Shown: positions 8,977 to 17,517 of the stretch, one piece after another
How the letters are laid out: each line of letters starts with the position of its first letter
Position numbering within the stretch: the first letter of the stretch is position 1
Assembly: GCA_039961675.1 (NCBI GenBank)
Contig: JABRWC010000097.1
Location: 1-64,000 of the forward strand
Origin: JABRWC01 sp039961675
Lineage (GTDB): Bacteria > Planctomycetota > Phycisphaerae > UBA1845 > Fen-1342
Direction of reading: 5' to 3'
Length of the DNA stretch: 64,000 nucleotides
Position numbers and translations under genes: made by a program
The notes under the pieces: generated by a model
The model's input: only the letters and a program-made list of their open reading frames with translations
What the model was told of the DNA's origin: nothing
The model's database searches: none

Positions 8977-10776
8977 CTAATCTTGCATCGTATTCCCAGC
9001 CGTCGCGGGCGCGGCAATTGCCCCTTTCGCGACGGATTCCTGCGTCCGGAACACCTCGCGCTGCGGCGCGGGCGAGATCGTCAGGATGCACTGCGCCAAG
9101 CCGATCGCCACGTGCGCCGAGCCGAACACCTCGCGCGTCGTCTCGAGCATGAAGTCCGAATCCACGATCTCGCCCAGCGGACTGTTGATCAGCGCGGCGC
9201 GCATCTCCGGCGTCAGGCCGCAGATGATCAGGTGGCCGCCGCCGGTCAGGTACTGCCGCACCGGCGGGCACAGGCCCACCAGGATCGAGAAGTCGATCTG
9301 CTGCGTGCGGCGCATGCGAAGGATCGTTACGCGCGGGCCGCGACGGAAGATGTCGCGCAGCCGGTTCGCGAGCAGTTCGGCGTGGGCGAAGAACAGCGAA
9401 CCCTCGACCTGGATCATCGTGATCGCGCTGGTCCCCGTGCGCTCGTCGATTTCCTGCTCGCGGAACGGCCCCTCGGGCGTGCGCACCATTTCAAACAGGT
9501 GCACGCGGCTGACGCGCCGCAGCAGGATCACGAACGAGACGGCCAGCCCGATCAGCAGCGCCCAGTGAATCGGCAGCACGAAGACGCACGCGATCATCGT
9601 GACCAGCACCGGCCGGTCGTGCACGTCGCGCAGCAGCGCCCGCAGCTCGCCGCGGTCGATCATCGAGATCGCCGTGGCGATGAGCAGACCGGCGACGGCC
9701 GGCGCCGTGACGTAACGCACCAGCGGCGCCGCCAGCAGCGCGATCCCGCCCGTCGCCGCCGCCGCGATGAGCGACGACAGCCGCGTCCGCGCGCCGACCA
9801 GCTCGGCCAGCGCGGAGCGGGCGAAGCTGGCCGAGCCGGGGAAGCCCTGCGCCGCGCCGGCCGCGACGTTCGCCAGCCCGAGCGAAAGCAGCTCGCGCCG
9901 GGAGTCGAACTCTTCGCCGCCGCGCAGCGCGAGCGCCTTGCCGATCGCCAGGTTCTGGATGATCCCGACCAGGCCAATGGCGGCGGCGCCGGCCACCAGG
10001 TTCGTCAGGTTCTCGCCACCGGGCGGAAGCTCCGCGACGCCCGCCCAGCGCCAGGACATCGGACCGATCGTCTGGAACCCCGCGTCGATGCCGGCGCGCT
10101 CGAAGAGCCAGGCGGCGACTCCGCTCAGCAGCAGCACGACGAACGCGGTGGGGAACCGCGGACCGAGCTTCGCGCCGGCCACGACGAACACGAAGACCGA
10201 CGCGGCCATGGCCGCGGACAGGAGCTGCGCGTCTTCGAGATGCGAGACGACCTGCCACAGCATGCCGATCAGCGTGGGGGCGGGCCCGGAGCGAACGCCG
10301 AGCGAGGGCGCCAACTGCGAGCCGATGGTGAGCAGCACCGACCCGACGACCAGTCCGACGATGACGGAGCGTGAGACGAAGCGCACCAGCCGGCCGATGC
10401 CGACCGCCATGCCGGCCAGCGTCATTACGCCCACCAGCACGCTCAGGGCGGCGGCGACCGCCGGCCAGTTCTCGGGACTGTCCGGCTCGACCGTGCGCAG
10501 TACCGCCAGAAGCATCGTGCTGTTGGTGATCACCGGGCCGATCACGAGCCGCGGCGAGTTCGAGACGAGGGTGCTTATGACGCCCATGGCGACGGCGCTG
10601 GCGATGCCTGCCGCCGGCGGCAGCCCGGCGATGCTGGCGAAGCCTACGCATTGGGGGATGGCGATCAGCGCGATGGTCAGGCCGACGATGGCTTCATGCG
10701 TGACGAGCGGAATGGACCAGGCGGTGCTGGCGGGCGCCGCGATCTCGCTGCCCGCGTCGCGTCGCGTTTCGTTCAC
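8977..10776 (-). CDS. SulP-family anion transporter with STAS domain
   Basis: A 599-residue inner-membrane transporter. About 10-12 hydrophobic segments begin with 'VTHEAIVGLTIALIAIPQC' and include the SulP-like 'GLPPAAGIASAVAMGVIS'. A cytosolic STAS domain occupies about residues 430-550 ('SAITMIQVEGSLFFAHAELL', 'VTILRMRRTQQIDFS'). Substrates of the family are sulfate, bicarbonate or other anions; the sequence alone does not tell. I chose GTG at 10776: GGAGG lies 5 bases upstream and the longer frame to 10917 reads as basic shadow sequence. It follows the cysteine dioxygenase gene on the same strand with a 162-base gap, which hints at sulfite/sulfate movement. Confidence 0.5.
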   Translation of the reverse strand: MNETRRDAGSEIAAPASTAWSIPLVTHEAIVGLTIALIAIPQCVGFASIAGLPPAAGIASAVAMGVISTLVSNSPRLVIGPVITNSTMLLAVLRTVEPDSPENWPAVAAALSVLVGVMTLAGMAVGIGRLVRFVSRSVIVGLVVGSVLLTIGSQLAPSLGVRSGPAPTLIGMLWQVVSHLEDAQLLSAAMAASVFVFVVAGAKLGPRFPTAFVVLLLSGVAAWLFERAGIDAGFQTIGPMSWRWAGVAELPPGGENLTNLVAGAAAIGLVGIIQNLAIGKALALRGGEEFDSRRELLSLGLANVAAGAAQGFPGSASFARSALAELVGARTRLSSLIAAAATGGIALLAAPLVRYVTAPAVAGLLIATAISMIDRGELRALLRDVHDRPVLVTMIACVFVLPIHWALLIGLAVSFVILLRRVSRVHLFEMVRTPEGPFREQEIDERTGTSAITMIQVEGSLFFAHAELLANRLRDIFRRGPRVTILRMRRTQQIDFSILVGLCPPVRQYLTGGGHLIICGLTPEMRAALINSPLGEIVDSDFMLETTREVFGSAHVAIGLAQCILTISPAPQREVFRTQESVAKGAIAAPATAGNTMQD

Positions 10777-10938
10777 CACAGCCTCCGAGCGGGCGGGGAT
10801 GAACGCGCGGCCCGGCGCCGCGCACGAGAATCGTCTTGCGGTACGCCGCTTCGCTCGTGATGCAAAGCCGAGTTTCGCGCAGCGCACCGCCCGCGAATCG
10901 AAGGCGTGTGCCGCCACTCCGGCCCCGGCTTGCGCCGC

Positions 10939-11475
10939 CTAGATCCCCGCGCCGAAGGCGAATTCTAGCACCGGGTCCATGAACTCGCTGACGCGATTGT
11001 CCTCCAGGCGGTAGGTGCGCATGTTCAGCAGAGGGGGAGTGTAAATGTGCAGCGTGATGAGCTGCGCGTCGCCGGGCTGGAGGTTGGAGATTTGGTGAAT
11101 GTCGGCGTCGAACGATCCGCACACCTGGCCCACGTGCAGCTCGCGCGAGGTCGTGGCGCGAATGTATCCGCTCGGCACGCGCTCGAAGATGGTCTCGGTC
11201 GCCGCGCCCCGGATGACACGCACTCCGCAGGCCGAGCCGCGGTGGTCGTGGATCGGGCTGCGTTGGCCCGGTCCCCAGCAGAGGATCAGCGCGTGGTAGT
11301 GCGGCCCCTGGTGCAGCAGGTTGCGCTGGTAGCGGTCCTTCGAGAATCGCACCACGTGCTCGATGTCGGAGTACGAGACGCAGAGCCGCTCCATGCGCTC
11401 GACCAGGTGCGACAGCGGCACCGGCCCGTCGAGCCGATCCAGCTCCGCAAGCATCTCATCCAGGGAAAGCTGCAT
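10939..11475 (-). CDS. Cysteine dioxygenase family protein
   Basis: A 178-residue cupin expected to oxidise cysteine (or a similar thiol) with O2 to the sulfinate. Fe ligands are His76 and His78 in 'SPIHDHRGSACG' and His127 in 'DADIHQISN'. Cys83 sits where the Cys-Tyr cofactor cysteine lies in mammalian-type enzymes. Related thiol dioxygenases (mercaptopropionate, mercaptosuccinate) share the fold, so the substrate is uncertain. ATG at 11475 is preceded by GGGAGGA at a good distance; the longer frame to 11508 has no ribosome site. The SulP transporter lies next downstream. Confidence 0.5.
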   Translation of the reverse strand: MQLSLDEMLAELDRLDGPVPLSHLVERMERLCVSYSDIEHVVRFSKDRYQRNLLHQGPHYHALILCWGPGQRSPIHDHRGSACGVRVIRGAATETIFERVPSGYIRATTSRELHVGQVCGSFDADIHQISNLQPGDAQLITLHIYTPPLLNMRTYRLEDNRVSEFMDPVLEFAFGAGI

Positions 11476-11736
11476 ACACGGTCCTCCCACCCCGCATGCC
11501 ACGCACACCGAATCGTCGCGTCAGGCGCGCACACGCCGGGTCGACCCCGGCCCGATGCGATAGAGGCGCTTCATCGGCCAAGGTACTCCGCAGCCCGCTC
11601 CGACTCAAGTGTTATGTCAGGAAACGTAGTACAGCGCGCCGAGTTACCCGGCGCTCGCGGCGGGCACCGGCAGGGAATGGCCGACTTGCCGCTCGCGCCG
11701 GGCGCCAGTACCCTCCGCCGCTCTCCGGACCCGACC

Positions 11737-12660
11737 ATGAACCACCGGACCATCAAGCTCCTGGGAATCCAGGCCGGCAGCGGCGGACGCGTCAAAGGCG
11801 CGGAGGCCGGGCCGTGGTGGCTCCGCAAGCACGGGTTGACCTCGCGGCTTGGAGCGTGCGGGCACGCCGTCGAAGACCTGGGCGACATTCCGGGCGTCTA
11901 CGAGACGCGCTTCGCGCTCGGCCGCGGCCGCGCCGTGAACTACCTGCACAACATTCTCCAGGTGAACCGGCACACGCACGCCTGCGTCCTGGGCACGCTG
12001 CGCAAGGCGCCGAACGCGTTTCTGCTGGTGATCGGCGGCGACCACAGTCTGGCGATCGGCACCCTCGCCGGACTTTCTGACGCCTGCCAGCGGCTGGGGC
12101 TGCTGTGGATCGACGCGCATGCGGACTTCAACACGCCGCATTCCAGCCCCTCGGGGAACATTCACGGCATGTCGCTGGCCGTCGCGTGCGGGCACGGCCT
12201 GCCGGACCTGCGCGGCATCGCCAGCCTGGACCCCATGGTGCGCGAGGAGGACGTCTGGCTGCTTGGATGCCGCGACATCGACCCCGGCGAGCGCGAGCAG
12301 CTTTCGCGCTCTCGCGTGCAGGTCTGCGGCGTGGAGGACTGGCGGCGGCGCGGCGTCGTGCGTACGGCGCAGCAGGCAGTCGAAGCGCTGGCGTCACGCT
12401 GCGACCATGTCCACGTCAGCTTTGACATTGACGTGCTCGACCCGCGACATGTTCCGGGGACCGGCACCCCCGTGGCGGGCGGACTGGAGCGCGACGAAGC
12501 GCTGGAGCTGCTCCGGGGGCTGGCCGAGACGGGCCGAGTCCGTTCGGCCGAGTTCGTCGAGTTCAACCCGAAGCTGGATCCGGAGGGGCGGACCGGCGAG
12601 CTGCTGCTAGAACTGATCGAGTCACTGTTGCGCCCGCCGCAGGCAGGTCGCGATTCCTGA
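11737..12660 (+). CDS. Arginase/ureohydrolase family enzyme
   Basis: A 307-residue binuclear-manganese hydrolase. All metal motifs are visible: 'IGGDHSLAIGT' (His103), 'WIDAHADFNT' (Asp126, His128, Asp130) and 'SFDIDVLDP' near 230. The loop 'HSSPSGNIHGM' is arginase-like rather than agmatinase-like. The likely reaction is arginine to ornithine plus urea, but other guanidino or ureido substrates are possible given the adjacent YgeW locus, which is convergent and ends 184 bases away. The ATG at 11737 starts the family-typical N-terminus; the long frame upstream is shadow. No strong ribosome site is visible. Confidence 0.5.
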   Translation: MNHRTIKLLGIQAGSGGRVKGAEAGPWWLRKHGLTSRLGACGHAVEDLGDIPGVYETRFALGRGRAVNYLHNILQVNRHTHACVLGTLRKAPNAFLLVIGGDHSLAIGTLAGLSDACQRLGLLWIDAHADFNTPHSSPSGNIHGMSLAVACGHGLPDLRGIASLDPMVREEDVWLLGCRDIDPGEREQLSRSRVQVCGVEDWRRRGVVRTAQQAVEALASRCDHVHVSFDIDVLDPRHVPGTGTPVAGGLERDEALELLRGLAETGRVRSAEFVEFNPKLDPEGRTGELLLELIESLLRPPQAGRDS

Positions 12661-12710
12661 CAGGCGCGCGATTCGGCGGCGAGGCGAAGCCCTGCTGGCG
12701 ACGATCCGAA

Positions 12711-12730
12711 CCCGGCACGGAAGTGCCGGG
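12711..12730 (+). terminator. Perfect 8-bp stem-loop after the arginase gene
   Basis: CCCGGCAC, loop GGAA, GTGCCGGG, 50 bases after the arginase stop and between convergent genes. The stem is perfect but no T-run follows, so it may be a processed 3' end, a weak terminator, or a repeat palindrome. Confidence 0.5.
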
Positions 12731-12783
12731 GCATCACGGGGGACTCCTTTCATCCGGTCGCCCGCGCGGCGTTCTGATATCTG

Positions 12784-12805
12784 CCCCGCGCTTGCGTGCG
12801 GGGTT
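12784..12805. repeat. 22-bp GC-rich palindrome, copy 1
   Basis: CCCCGCGCTTGCGTGCGGGG plus TT, with arms CCCCGC/GCGGGG. It recurs at 53442-53463 with a single mismatch. Both copies are in intergenic DNA. Confidence 0.5.
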
Positions 12806-12844
12806 CGGACAATGGTGCGCCTCGGGCGTGATGCGCCGGCAAAC

Positions 12845-14008
12845 TCAACGCCGCTCGCCGCCGGCCGCCAAGACGCGCAGGGCCTCGCCCGGGTCGGCGA
12901 TGCGCGTCAACATAATCATCGCGGCGATGACGAACGGCTTGTGCGCGGCCTCGCGGTACGTGGCCAGGCGGTAGCGCTCGAAGACGCCGGCCGCGACCTC
13001 GCCCGCCTCACAGCTCACGCCGCTGATATCGGCGGGCAGGCAGTGCATGTAGAGCGCCTGCCGGTCGCGGGTGAGCGACATGAGCCGCTCGGCACACTCC
13101 CAGTCTTTGTGGCGGGCGTTGCGGGCGAGGGCCTCTTTTTCGAGCGCTTTGAGCTGGTCGGTCTGGCCGCCGCGGAGCAGCCGCGTGCGCTCCTGCATGA
13201 CCTCGTACGGCGCCCAGCTCTTTGGATACACGGCGTCCGCGTCGCGGAACGCTTCCTCCATGCTGTGCACCTGTGTAAACGAACCGCCAGACTCGCGCGC
13301 GTGGCGCTGGGCGGTCTCCAGCGTCTCGGGCACCAGGTCGTAGCCGGGCGGGTGCGCCAGGACGACGTTCATCCCGAAGCGCGTCATGAGCGTGACGATG
13401 CCCTGCGGCACGCTGAGCGGCTTGCCGTAGCTGGGCGAGTAGGCCCAGGTCATCGCCAGCTTGCGGCCGCGGAGCGCTTCGAGCGAGCCGAACGTTGTCT
13501 TGAGGTGCAGCAGGTCGGCCATGGACTGCGTGGGGTGGTCCAGGTCGCACTGGAGGTTGATGACCGCCGGCCGCTGCGGCAGCACGCCCTCGCGGAAGCC
13601 CTCGTCCACGGCGGCGGCCACCTCGGCCATGTACTTGTGGCCCTCGCCCAGGAAAAGGTCGTCGCGGATGCCGATGACCTGCGTGAGGAACGAGATCATG
13701 TTGGCGGTTTCGCGGACGGTCTCGCCGTGGGCGATCTGCGACTTGCTCTCGTCGAGATCGACGGGCGTCAGCCCGAGCAGGCTGGCGGCGCTGGCGAAGC
13801 TGAAGCGCGTACGGGTGGACTGGTCGCGGAAGTTGCTGACGGCCAGGCCGCCGTCGAACAGGCGGCACGGCTGTCCGGCACGATGGAGCTGCTCCAGTGC
13901 TTCGGCCGTTTCGAGGACGGCACGGAGGTCGTCGAGGGAGTGCTGCCAGGTGAGAAGGAAGTCGCGGTTGTGGAGGTTCGTCCTGCGAGGTTCGGTGATC
14001 CGTGACAT
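12845..14008 (-). CDS. ygeW: Knotted carbamoyltransferase YgeW
   Basis: A 387-residue member of the aspartate/ornithine transcarbamylase superfamily. The carbamoyl-phosphate motif is 'STRTRFSF' (64-71) and a C-terminal 'HCLP' follows 'ALYM'. Phrases 'SKSQIAHGETVRETANMISF', 'NLQCDLDHPTQSMADLLH', 'MTWAYSPSYGKPLSVPQG' and 'DADAVYPKSWAPYEVM' are diagnostic of YgeW (recalled from the E. coli protein), not of OTC. YgeW probably works in the phosphorolytic direction, releasing carbamoyl phosphate from a ureido compound for carbamate kinase. ATG at 14008 gives 'MSRITEPRRT'; the upstream frame has no homology. It is in a minus-strand group with the VCBS and PLP genes and convergent to the arginase gene. 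Confidence 0.5.
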   Translation of the reverse strand: MSRITEPRRTNLHNRDFLLTWQHSLDDLRAVLETAEALEQLHRAGQPCRLFDGGLAVSNFRDQSTRTRFSFASAASLLGLTPVDLDESKSQIAHGETVRETANMISFLTQVIGIRDDLFLGEGHKYMAEVAAAVDEGFREGVLPQRPAVINLQCDLDHPTQSMADLLHLKTTFGSLEALRGRKLAMTWAYSPSYGKPLSVPQGIVTLMTRFGMNVVLAHPPGYDLVPETLETAQRHARESGGSFTQVHSMEEAFRDADAVYPKSWAPYEVMQERTRLLRGGQTDQLKALEKEALARNARHKDWECAERLMSLTRDRQALYMHCLPADISGVSCEAGEVAAGVFERYRLATYREAAHKPFVIAAMIMLTRIADPGEALRVLAAGGERR

Positions 14009-14147
14009 TGAAATGATTGCTCGTGTCGGCTTTGCCTCTAGGGGTTCGTTCGAACCGTCCGCGATGACGAGCGCGGCGAGCCGTTTGCGCCCGCGCTGTA
14101 TTTGGGCGTGACTCCGCCAGGGCTGGCGCAATACGCGCCCCCCCGCA

Positions 14148-15485
14148 TCACACCCCATACCACTCCAGCAGAGACGACAAATCCGCCAGCCCCACACAGC
14201 AGTCGTTGTTCAGGTCGGTGTACGCATCGAACGTCGAATCGCCGTGGCACAGGCCGAAGCTGGACAGCAGCCGTGACAGGTCGGACAGACCCACGTGCCC
14301 GTCGCCGTCGAAGTCGCCCGGCAAGGTCGGCGGCATCGGGTACTGCAACCGGATCGTCGCGTACGGCGTATCGCCGTAGTTGCGGCACATGCCGGCCAGG
14401 TCGGGCAGGCTGTCCTCGTCGAAGTCCCCCGTGACCAGGCACGTGTTCTGCGTGCCGGTCGCGACAGTCTGCGGCGGAAAGAGGTCGCCGCAACCGCTGT
14501 TCAGAAACAGCAGCACGCCGAGGCTCTGGTGCGACACCAGCACCTCGGCGTGGCCGTCGCCGTTGAGGTCGGCGATGCGCACGTCCTCGCAGCGGAAGCC
14601 GATGTCGTGCGCCTCCGGCGGGCCGAACGTTCCGTCGCCGTTGCCGTAGCAGACCAGCAGCCGCTCGCCGTAGAACTCGATCGCGGCCAGGTCGAGCCGG
14701 CCGTCGCCGTCGATGTCTCCAAGGTCGTTGGCCTCGTGAATGAGAGAGCTGCCCGCCCCGCCCGCGTATGTGAACCCGCCGGCGCCGTTACCCAGGAAGA
14801 TCGACTCGCCGGAATAGTGGCTGACGGCGAGATCGAGATGGGCGTCGGCATTGATGAGGCCCGCGGAAACGTCTGTAGCCATCAGCCCGGCCTGGCCGGG
14901 CAGGTGCTGTGCCGCGCCGAACGTGCCGTCGCCGTTGCCGATGAAAATCGTCACGCCGTAGAGCACGTTGTTGGCGACCGCGAGATCCGGCTTGCTGTCG
15001 TGATTGAAGTCGCCGGCGGCCGCGGCCAGCGGAAACTTGCCTGCCGTAAGCGTCGCGCCGAGCACAAAGCCGCCGCTGCCGTCGCCCATCCAGATGTTCA
15101 CGGCGGTGCTGTCGTGGCCGCCCTGCGTGACGGCCAGGTCAGCGTGGCCATCGCGGTCGAAGTCGGCCGACGCCAGGCCATAGGGCTGGACGCCCGAATC
15201 GAACGGCGCGTCGTTGCCGAAACCGCCCAGCCCATCCCCCAGCAGCACGGTGACGCCGCCGGGATTGCTGTCGTTGCCCGCGGACGTGATGACGAGGTCG
15301 AGGTGCGTGTCGTCGTCGATGTAGTCGGCGATGACGACCTTCGGTTCCGGTTCGGCCGCGTCGTACGAGGCGCCGGGGGAGAACCAGACCTCCGGCGGCA
15401 TGGACGATGCGGTCGCACAGAGCATGAGCGAAACCAGAACGGGCGCGGCGTGAATGCCGCGCATCCGAAGCGTGGTCCAGAACAT
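14148..15485 (-). CDS. Secreted FG-GAP/VCBS repeat protein with dockerin-like tail
   Basis: A 445-residue exported protein. The signal peptide spans about residues 1-29 ('IHAAPVLVSLMLCATASS'). Six or seven FG-GAP-type blades follow, with Ca-binding-like loops 'DFDRDGHADLAVT', 'DFNHDSKPDLAVA', 'DIDGDGRLDLAAI' and 'DLNGDGHAEVLVS', predicting a beta propeller. The tail has two EF-hand-like units, 'DFDGDGHVGLSDLSRLLSSF' and 'DLNNDCCVGLADLSSLLEWY', the planctomycete dockerin-like module also seen at 26328 and 60026. The ATG at 15485 has GAGGGG six bases upstream. It sits between ygeW and the PLP gene but looks unrelated to their metabolism. Confidence 0.5.
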   Translation of the reverse strand: MFWTTLRMRGIHAAPVLVSLMLCATASSMPPEVWFSPGASYDAAEPEPKVVIADYIDDDTHLDLVITSAGNDSNPGGVTVLLGDGLGGFGNDAPFDSGVQPYGLASADFDRDGHADLAVTQGGHDSTAVNIWMGDGSGGFVLGATLTAGKFPLAAAAGDFNHDSKPDLAVANNVLYGVTIFIGNGDGTFGAAQHLPGQAGLMATDVSAGLINADAHLDLAVSHYSGESIFLGNGAGGFTYAGGAGSSLIHEANDLGDIDGDGRLDLAAIEFYGERLLVCYGNGDGTFGPPEAHDIGFRCEDVRIADLNGDGHAEVLVSHQSLGVLLFLNSGCGDLFPPQTVATGTQNTCLVTGDFDEDSLPDLAGMCRNYGDTPYATIRLQYPMPPTLPGDFDGDGHVGLSDLSRLLSSFGLCHGDSTFDAYTDLNNDCCVGLADLSSLLEWYGV

Positions 15486-15726
15486 TATTGGCCCCTCGAT
15501 CTCAATTCTAGGTGTTTGCGTGCGTGTACGCCCAATTCAGAGGGTACGCTTTCGGGGCGTTGAACTCAATTCCTAATCTGACGCGGTGGCGCGCCCGACA
15601 GTACGCCCGTGCACCCCTCGTCGCGCCGCTGTGCGAGCCGCCAACGGGTGGATCAGCCCGCGCCGCGCCTGGGTACAGCAGTTGGCCACGCGGATGGTTC
15701 AAGAACGGCGAGCCCGCCTGCGCTTC

Positions 15727-17268
15727 TCAGCCCGCCACGCGCCGGTTGAATTCCTCGATCCGCCGATCCCACTCGTCCACCTGCGCGTACATCTCGGACC
15801 AGAAGTCACGGTCCCAGAGCCGCCGCAGCTCGTCGGAAGTCCGCCCCTGCTGCTCGACCCAGGTGAAGTACTTGAAATTGTGCAGCGACTTGCGGTCGGC
15901 GTAAGTCAGCTCGCGCAGGTGGTCGGTCGAGATTCCCTCGCAGTAACGTGCGAACTGCGCCGTCGCATCCACGGCCGAGTACGGCCCGCGCTCGCGGCGG
16001 TACTCCTCCAGGCGCGAGGCGTACAGCTCCATCGAGTCGGTCAGCGGTACGAAGACCGCTTCGCGGCCGTCCAACTCGTAGTACCTGGAGGTCTTGATCG
16101 CCGCGACCAGGTTGCAGATGCTCGAAATGCCGATGTCGGGCAGGCGGTCCACCACGGTTCGCGGCACGCCGCGGCGCTCCAGCTCGCGCCGGCCGGCGTC
16201 CTCATTGAACAGCCGCACCAGGCTGACGCACTGCTCGTCGTCGATCGCGGCCACCATGTCCGTGTTGCGCACGTTGTGAATCCACGGCACGTGCTTGTCG
16301 CCGATGCCCTCGATGCGGTGCTCGCCGAAACCGCAGCGCAGGAGCGTCGGGCACTGGAGCGCCTCGGCCGCCACGATCTTGACGTCCGGGTGGCGGGTTT
16401 TGAGAAAATCGCCGGCTGCGATCGTCCCGGCGCTGCCGGTGGCAGACACGTATGCGGCGAGGCGTAACGTCCGAGCCGCGACCGTACGGGAGCGCTCTTC
16501 CGCCAGAGCCGCGACCATACGCGAGGGAGGAATTGCGGGCGAGACGCTCGCGCTCCCCCGTGCTATCGCCGCGAAGACCTCCTCGATCGCCCCGCCCGTC
16601 ACTTGATAATGCCACACCGCGTTCCCGAACTCCTCGAACTGGTTGAAAATCTCGCACTCCGGCCGCGTGCGGCGAATTTCCCAGCACTTGTCGTAGATTT
16701 CCTTGACGTTCGACTCGCTCCCCGGCGTGGCAATCACCTCCGCCCCGATCGACCGCAGCCAGTCGAACCGCTCGCGCGACATGCCCTCCGGCAGGATCGC
16801 CACCGCCGCGCAGCCGAGCAGCGCGCAGTCGTACGCCCCCCCTCGGCAGTAGTTCCCCGTGCTCGGCCAGACCGCCTTCTGCGTCGTGGGGTCGAACTGG
16901 CCGCTGACCAGCCGCGGCACGAGGCAGCCGAACGCTGCGCCCACCTTGTGCGCTCCGGTCGGAAAGTGCTTGCCGACCAGGCCGATGATTCGGGCAGGCA
17001 CGCCGGTGAGCGCCGGCGGAAACTCCATCCAGTTGCCGCGGTTGAAGCCGCCGCCGCGGGCGACCGGTTCGTTCTTCCAGGTGATGCGGAACAGGTTTGC
17101 CGGGTCCACGTCCCACAGGCCGACGTGGCGCAGACGCTCGCGAATCTCCGCGGGCGCCGTGTCCGGGTCCTTCAGTTGCGCGAACGTGGGAATGACGATG
17201 CCGCGCTCGCGGCAGCGCCGGGCGGCGCGCTCGATGACTGTCTCAGGATCGAAACGAACCTCGTTCAC
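15727..17268 (-). CDS. Fold-type-II PLP enzyme (lyase/dehydratase-like)
   Basis: A 513-residue PLP-dependent enzyme of the cysteine-synthase/diaminopropionate-lyase superfamily. The PLP lysine is probably Lys108 in 'FPTGAHKVGAAFG'; 'STGNYCRGGAYDCALLGC' (136-153) fits the phosphate-side loop, and 'SATGSAGTIAAGD' (275-287) is the glycine-rich loop. Its neighbours (ygeW; divergent carbamate kinase, ssnA, ygeY) suggest cleavage of 2,3-diaminopropionate or a ureido amino acid, the YgeX role. It is much longer than E. coli YgeX (about 400), so identity is not certain. Residues about 237-268 are extra and encoded by a repeat (next entry). The start is GTG at 17268, without a strong ribosome site. 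Confidence 0.5.
   Translation of the reverse strand: MNEVRFDPETVIERAARRCRERGIVIPTFAQLKDPDTAPAEIRERLRHVGLWDVDPANLFRITWKNEPVARGGGFNRGNWMEFPPALTGVPARIIGLVGKHFPTGAHKVGAAFGCLVPRLVSGQFDPTTQKAVWPSTGNYCRGGAYDCALLGCAAVAILPEGMSRERFDWLRSIGAEVIATPGSESNVKEIYDKCWEIRRTRPECEIFNQFEEFGNAVWHYQVTGGAIEEVFAAIARGSASVSPAIPPSRMVAALAEERSRTVAARTLRLAAYVSATGSAGTIAAGDFLKTRHPDVKIVAAEALQCPTLLRCGFGEHRIEGIGDKHVPWIHNVRNTDMVAAIDDEQCVSLVRLFNEDAGRRELERRGVPRTVVDRLPDIGISSICNLVAAIKTSRYYELDGREAVFVPLTDSMELYASRLEEYRRERGPYSAVDATAQFARYCEGISTDHLRELTYADRKSLHNFKYFTWVEQQGRTSDELRRLWDRDFWSEMYAQVDEWDRRIEEFNRRVAG
16465..16560 (-). repeat. YGRGS-type repeat inserted in frame within the PLP gene
   Basis: About 96 bases (32 codons) interrupt the conserved stretch between 'GGAIEEVFAAI' and 'LRLAAYVSATGSAG'. 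They contain two near-identical pieces on the plus strand: GAGCCGCGACCGTAC (16473-16487) and GAGCCGCGACCATAC (16506-16520). CCGAGCCGCGACCGT also occurs intergenically at 27997. Another frame reads 'AYGRGSGGRALPYGRGSD', the hallmark of a repeat seen across planctomycete genomes (recollection). Length divisible by three and absence of stops keep the enzyme frame open. The boundary positions are my estimate. Confidence 0.5.
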
Positions 17269-17481
17269 TGCTTGACACCGCTGCTGAATCGGGCCAGCGG
17301 GAGTATATCGCCGAGCGGGGCCGGCTCGAATCCTCCCCGCCCCACCGGTGGCGACGGGGACCAGCGCTGCGCGCGTGAGTACGCGGGAGATTGAGGAACG
17401 TCCACGGGTGCGACGGGTGCGTCGGAGACTCCACTCCCTCACGGTCGGGGCTTGGAGCAAGAGGCCACATCCCGTCGGGAT

Positions 17482-17510
17482 TTGGCACGCGCGCGGCGGC
17501 CTCGTATAGT
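17482..17510 (+). promoter_or_regulatory. Sigma-70-type promoter giving a leaderless transcript
   Basis: TTGGCA (17482-17487), 17-bp spacer, TATAGT (17505-17510), then exactly seven bases before the ATG of carbamate kinase at 17518. Transcription would start on or next to the A of the ATG, so the operon mRNA should be leaderless. The divergent PLP gene starts at 17268; the 249-base region between them holds no other recognisable operator. Confidence 0.5.
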
Positions 17511-17517
17511 AGCTCGG

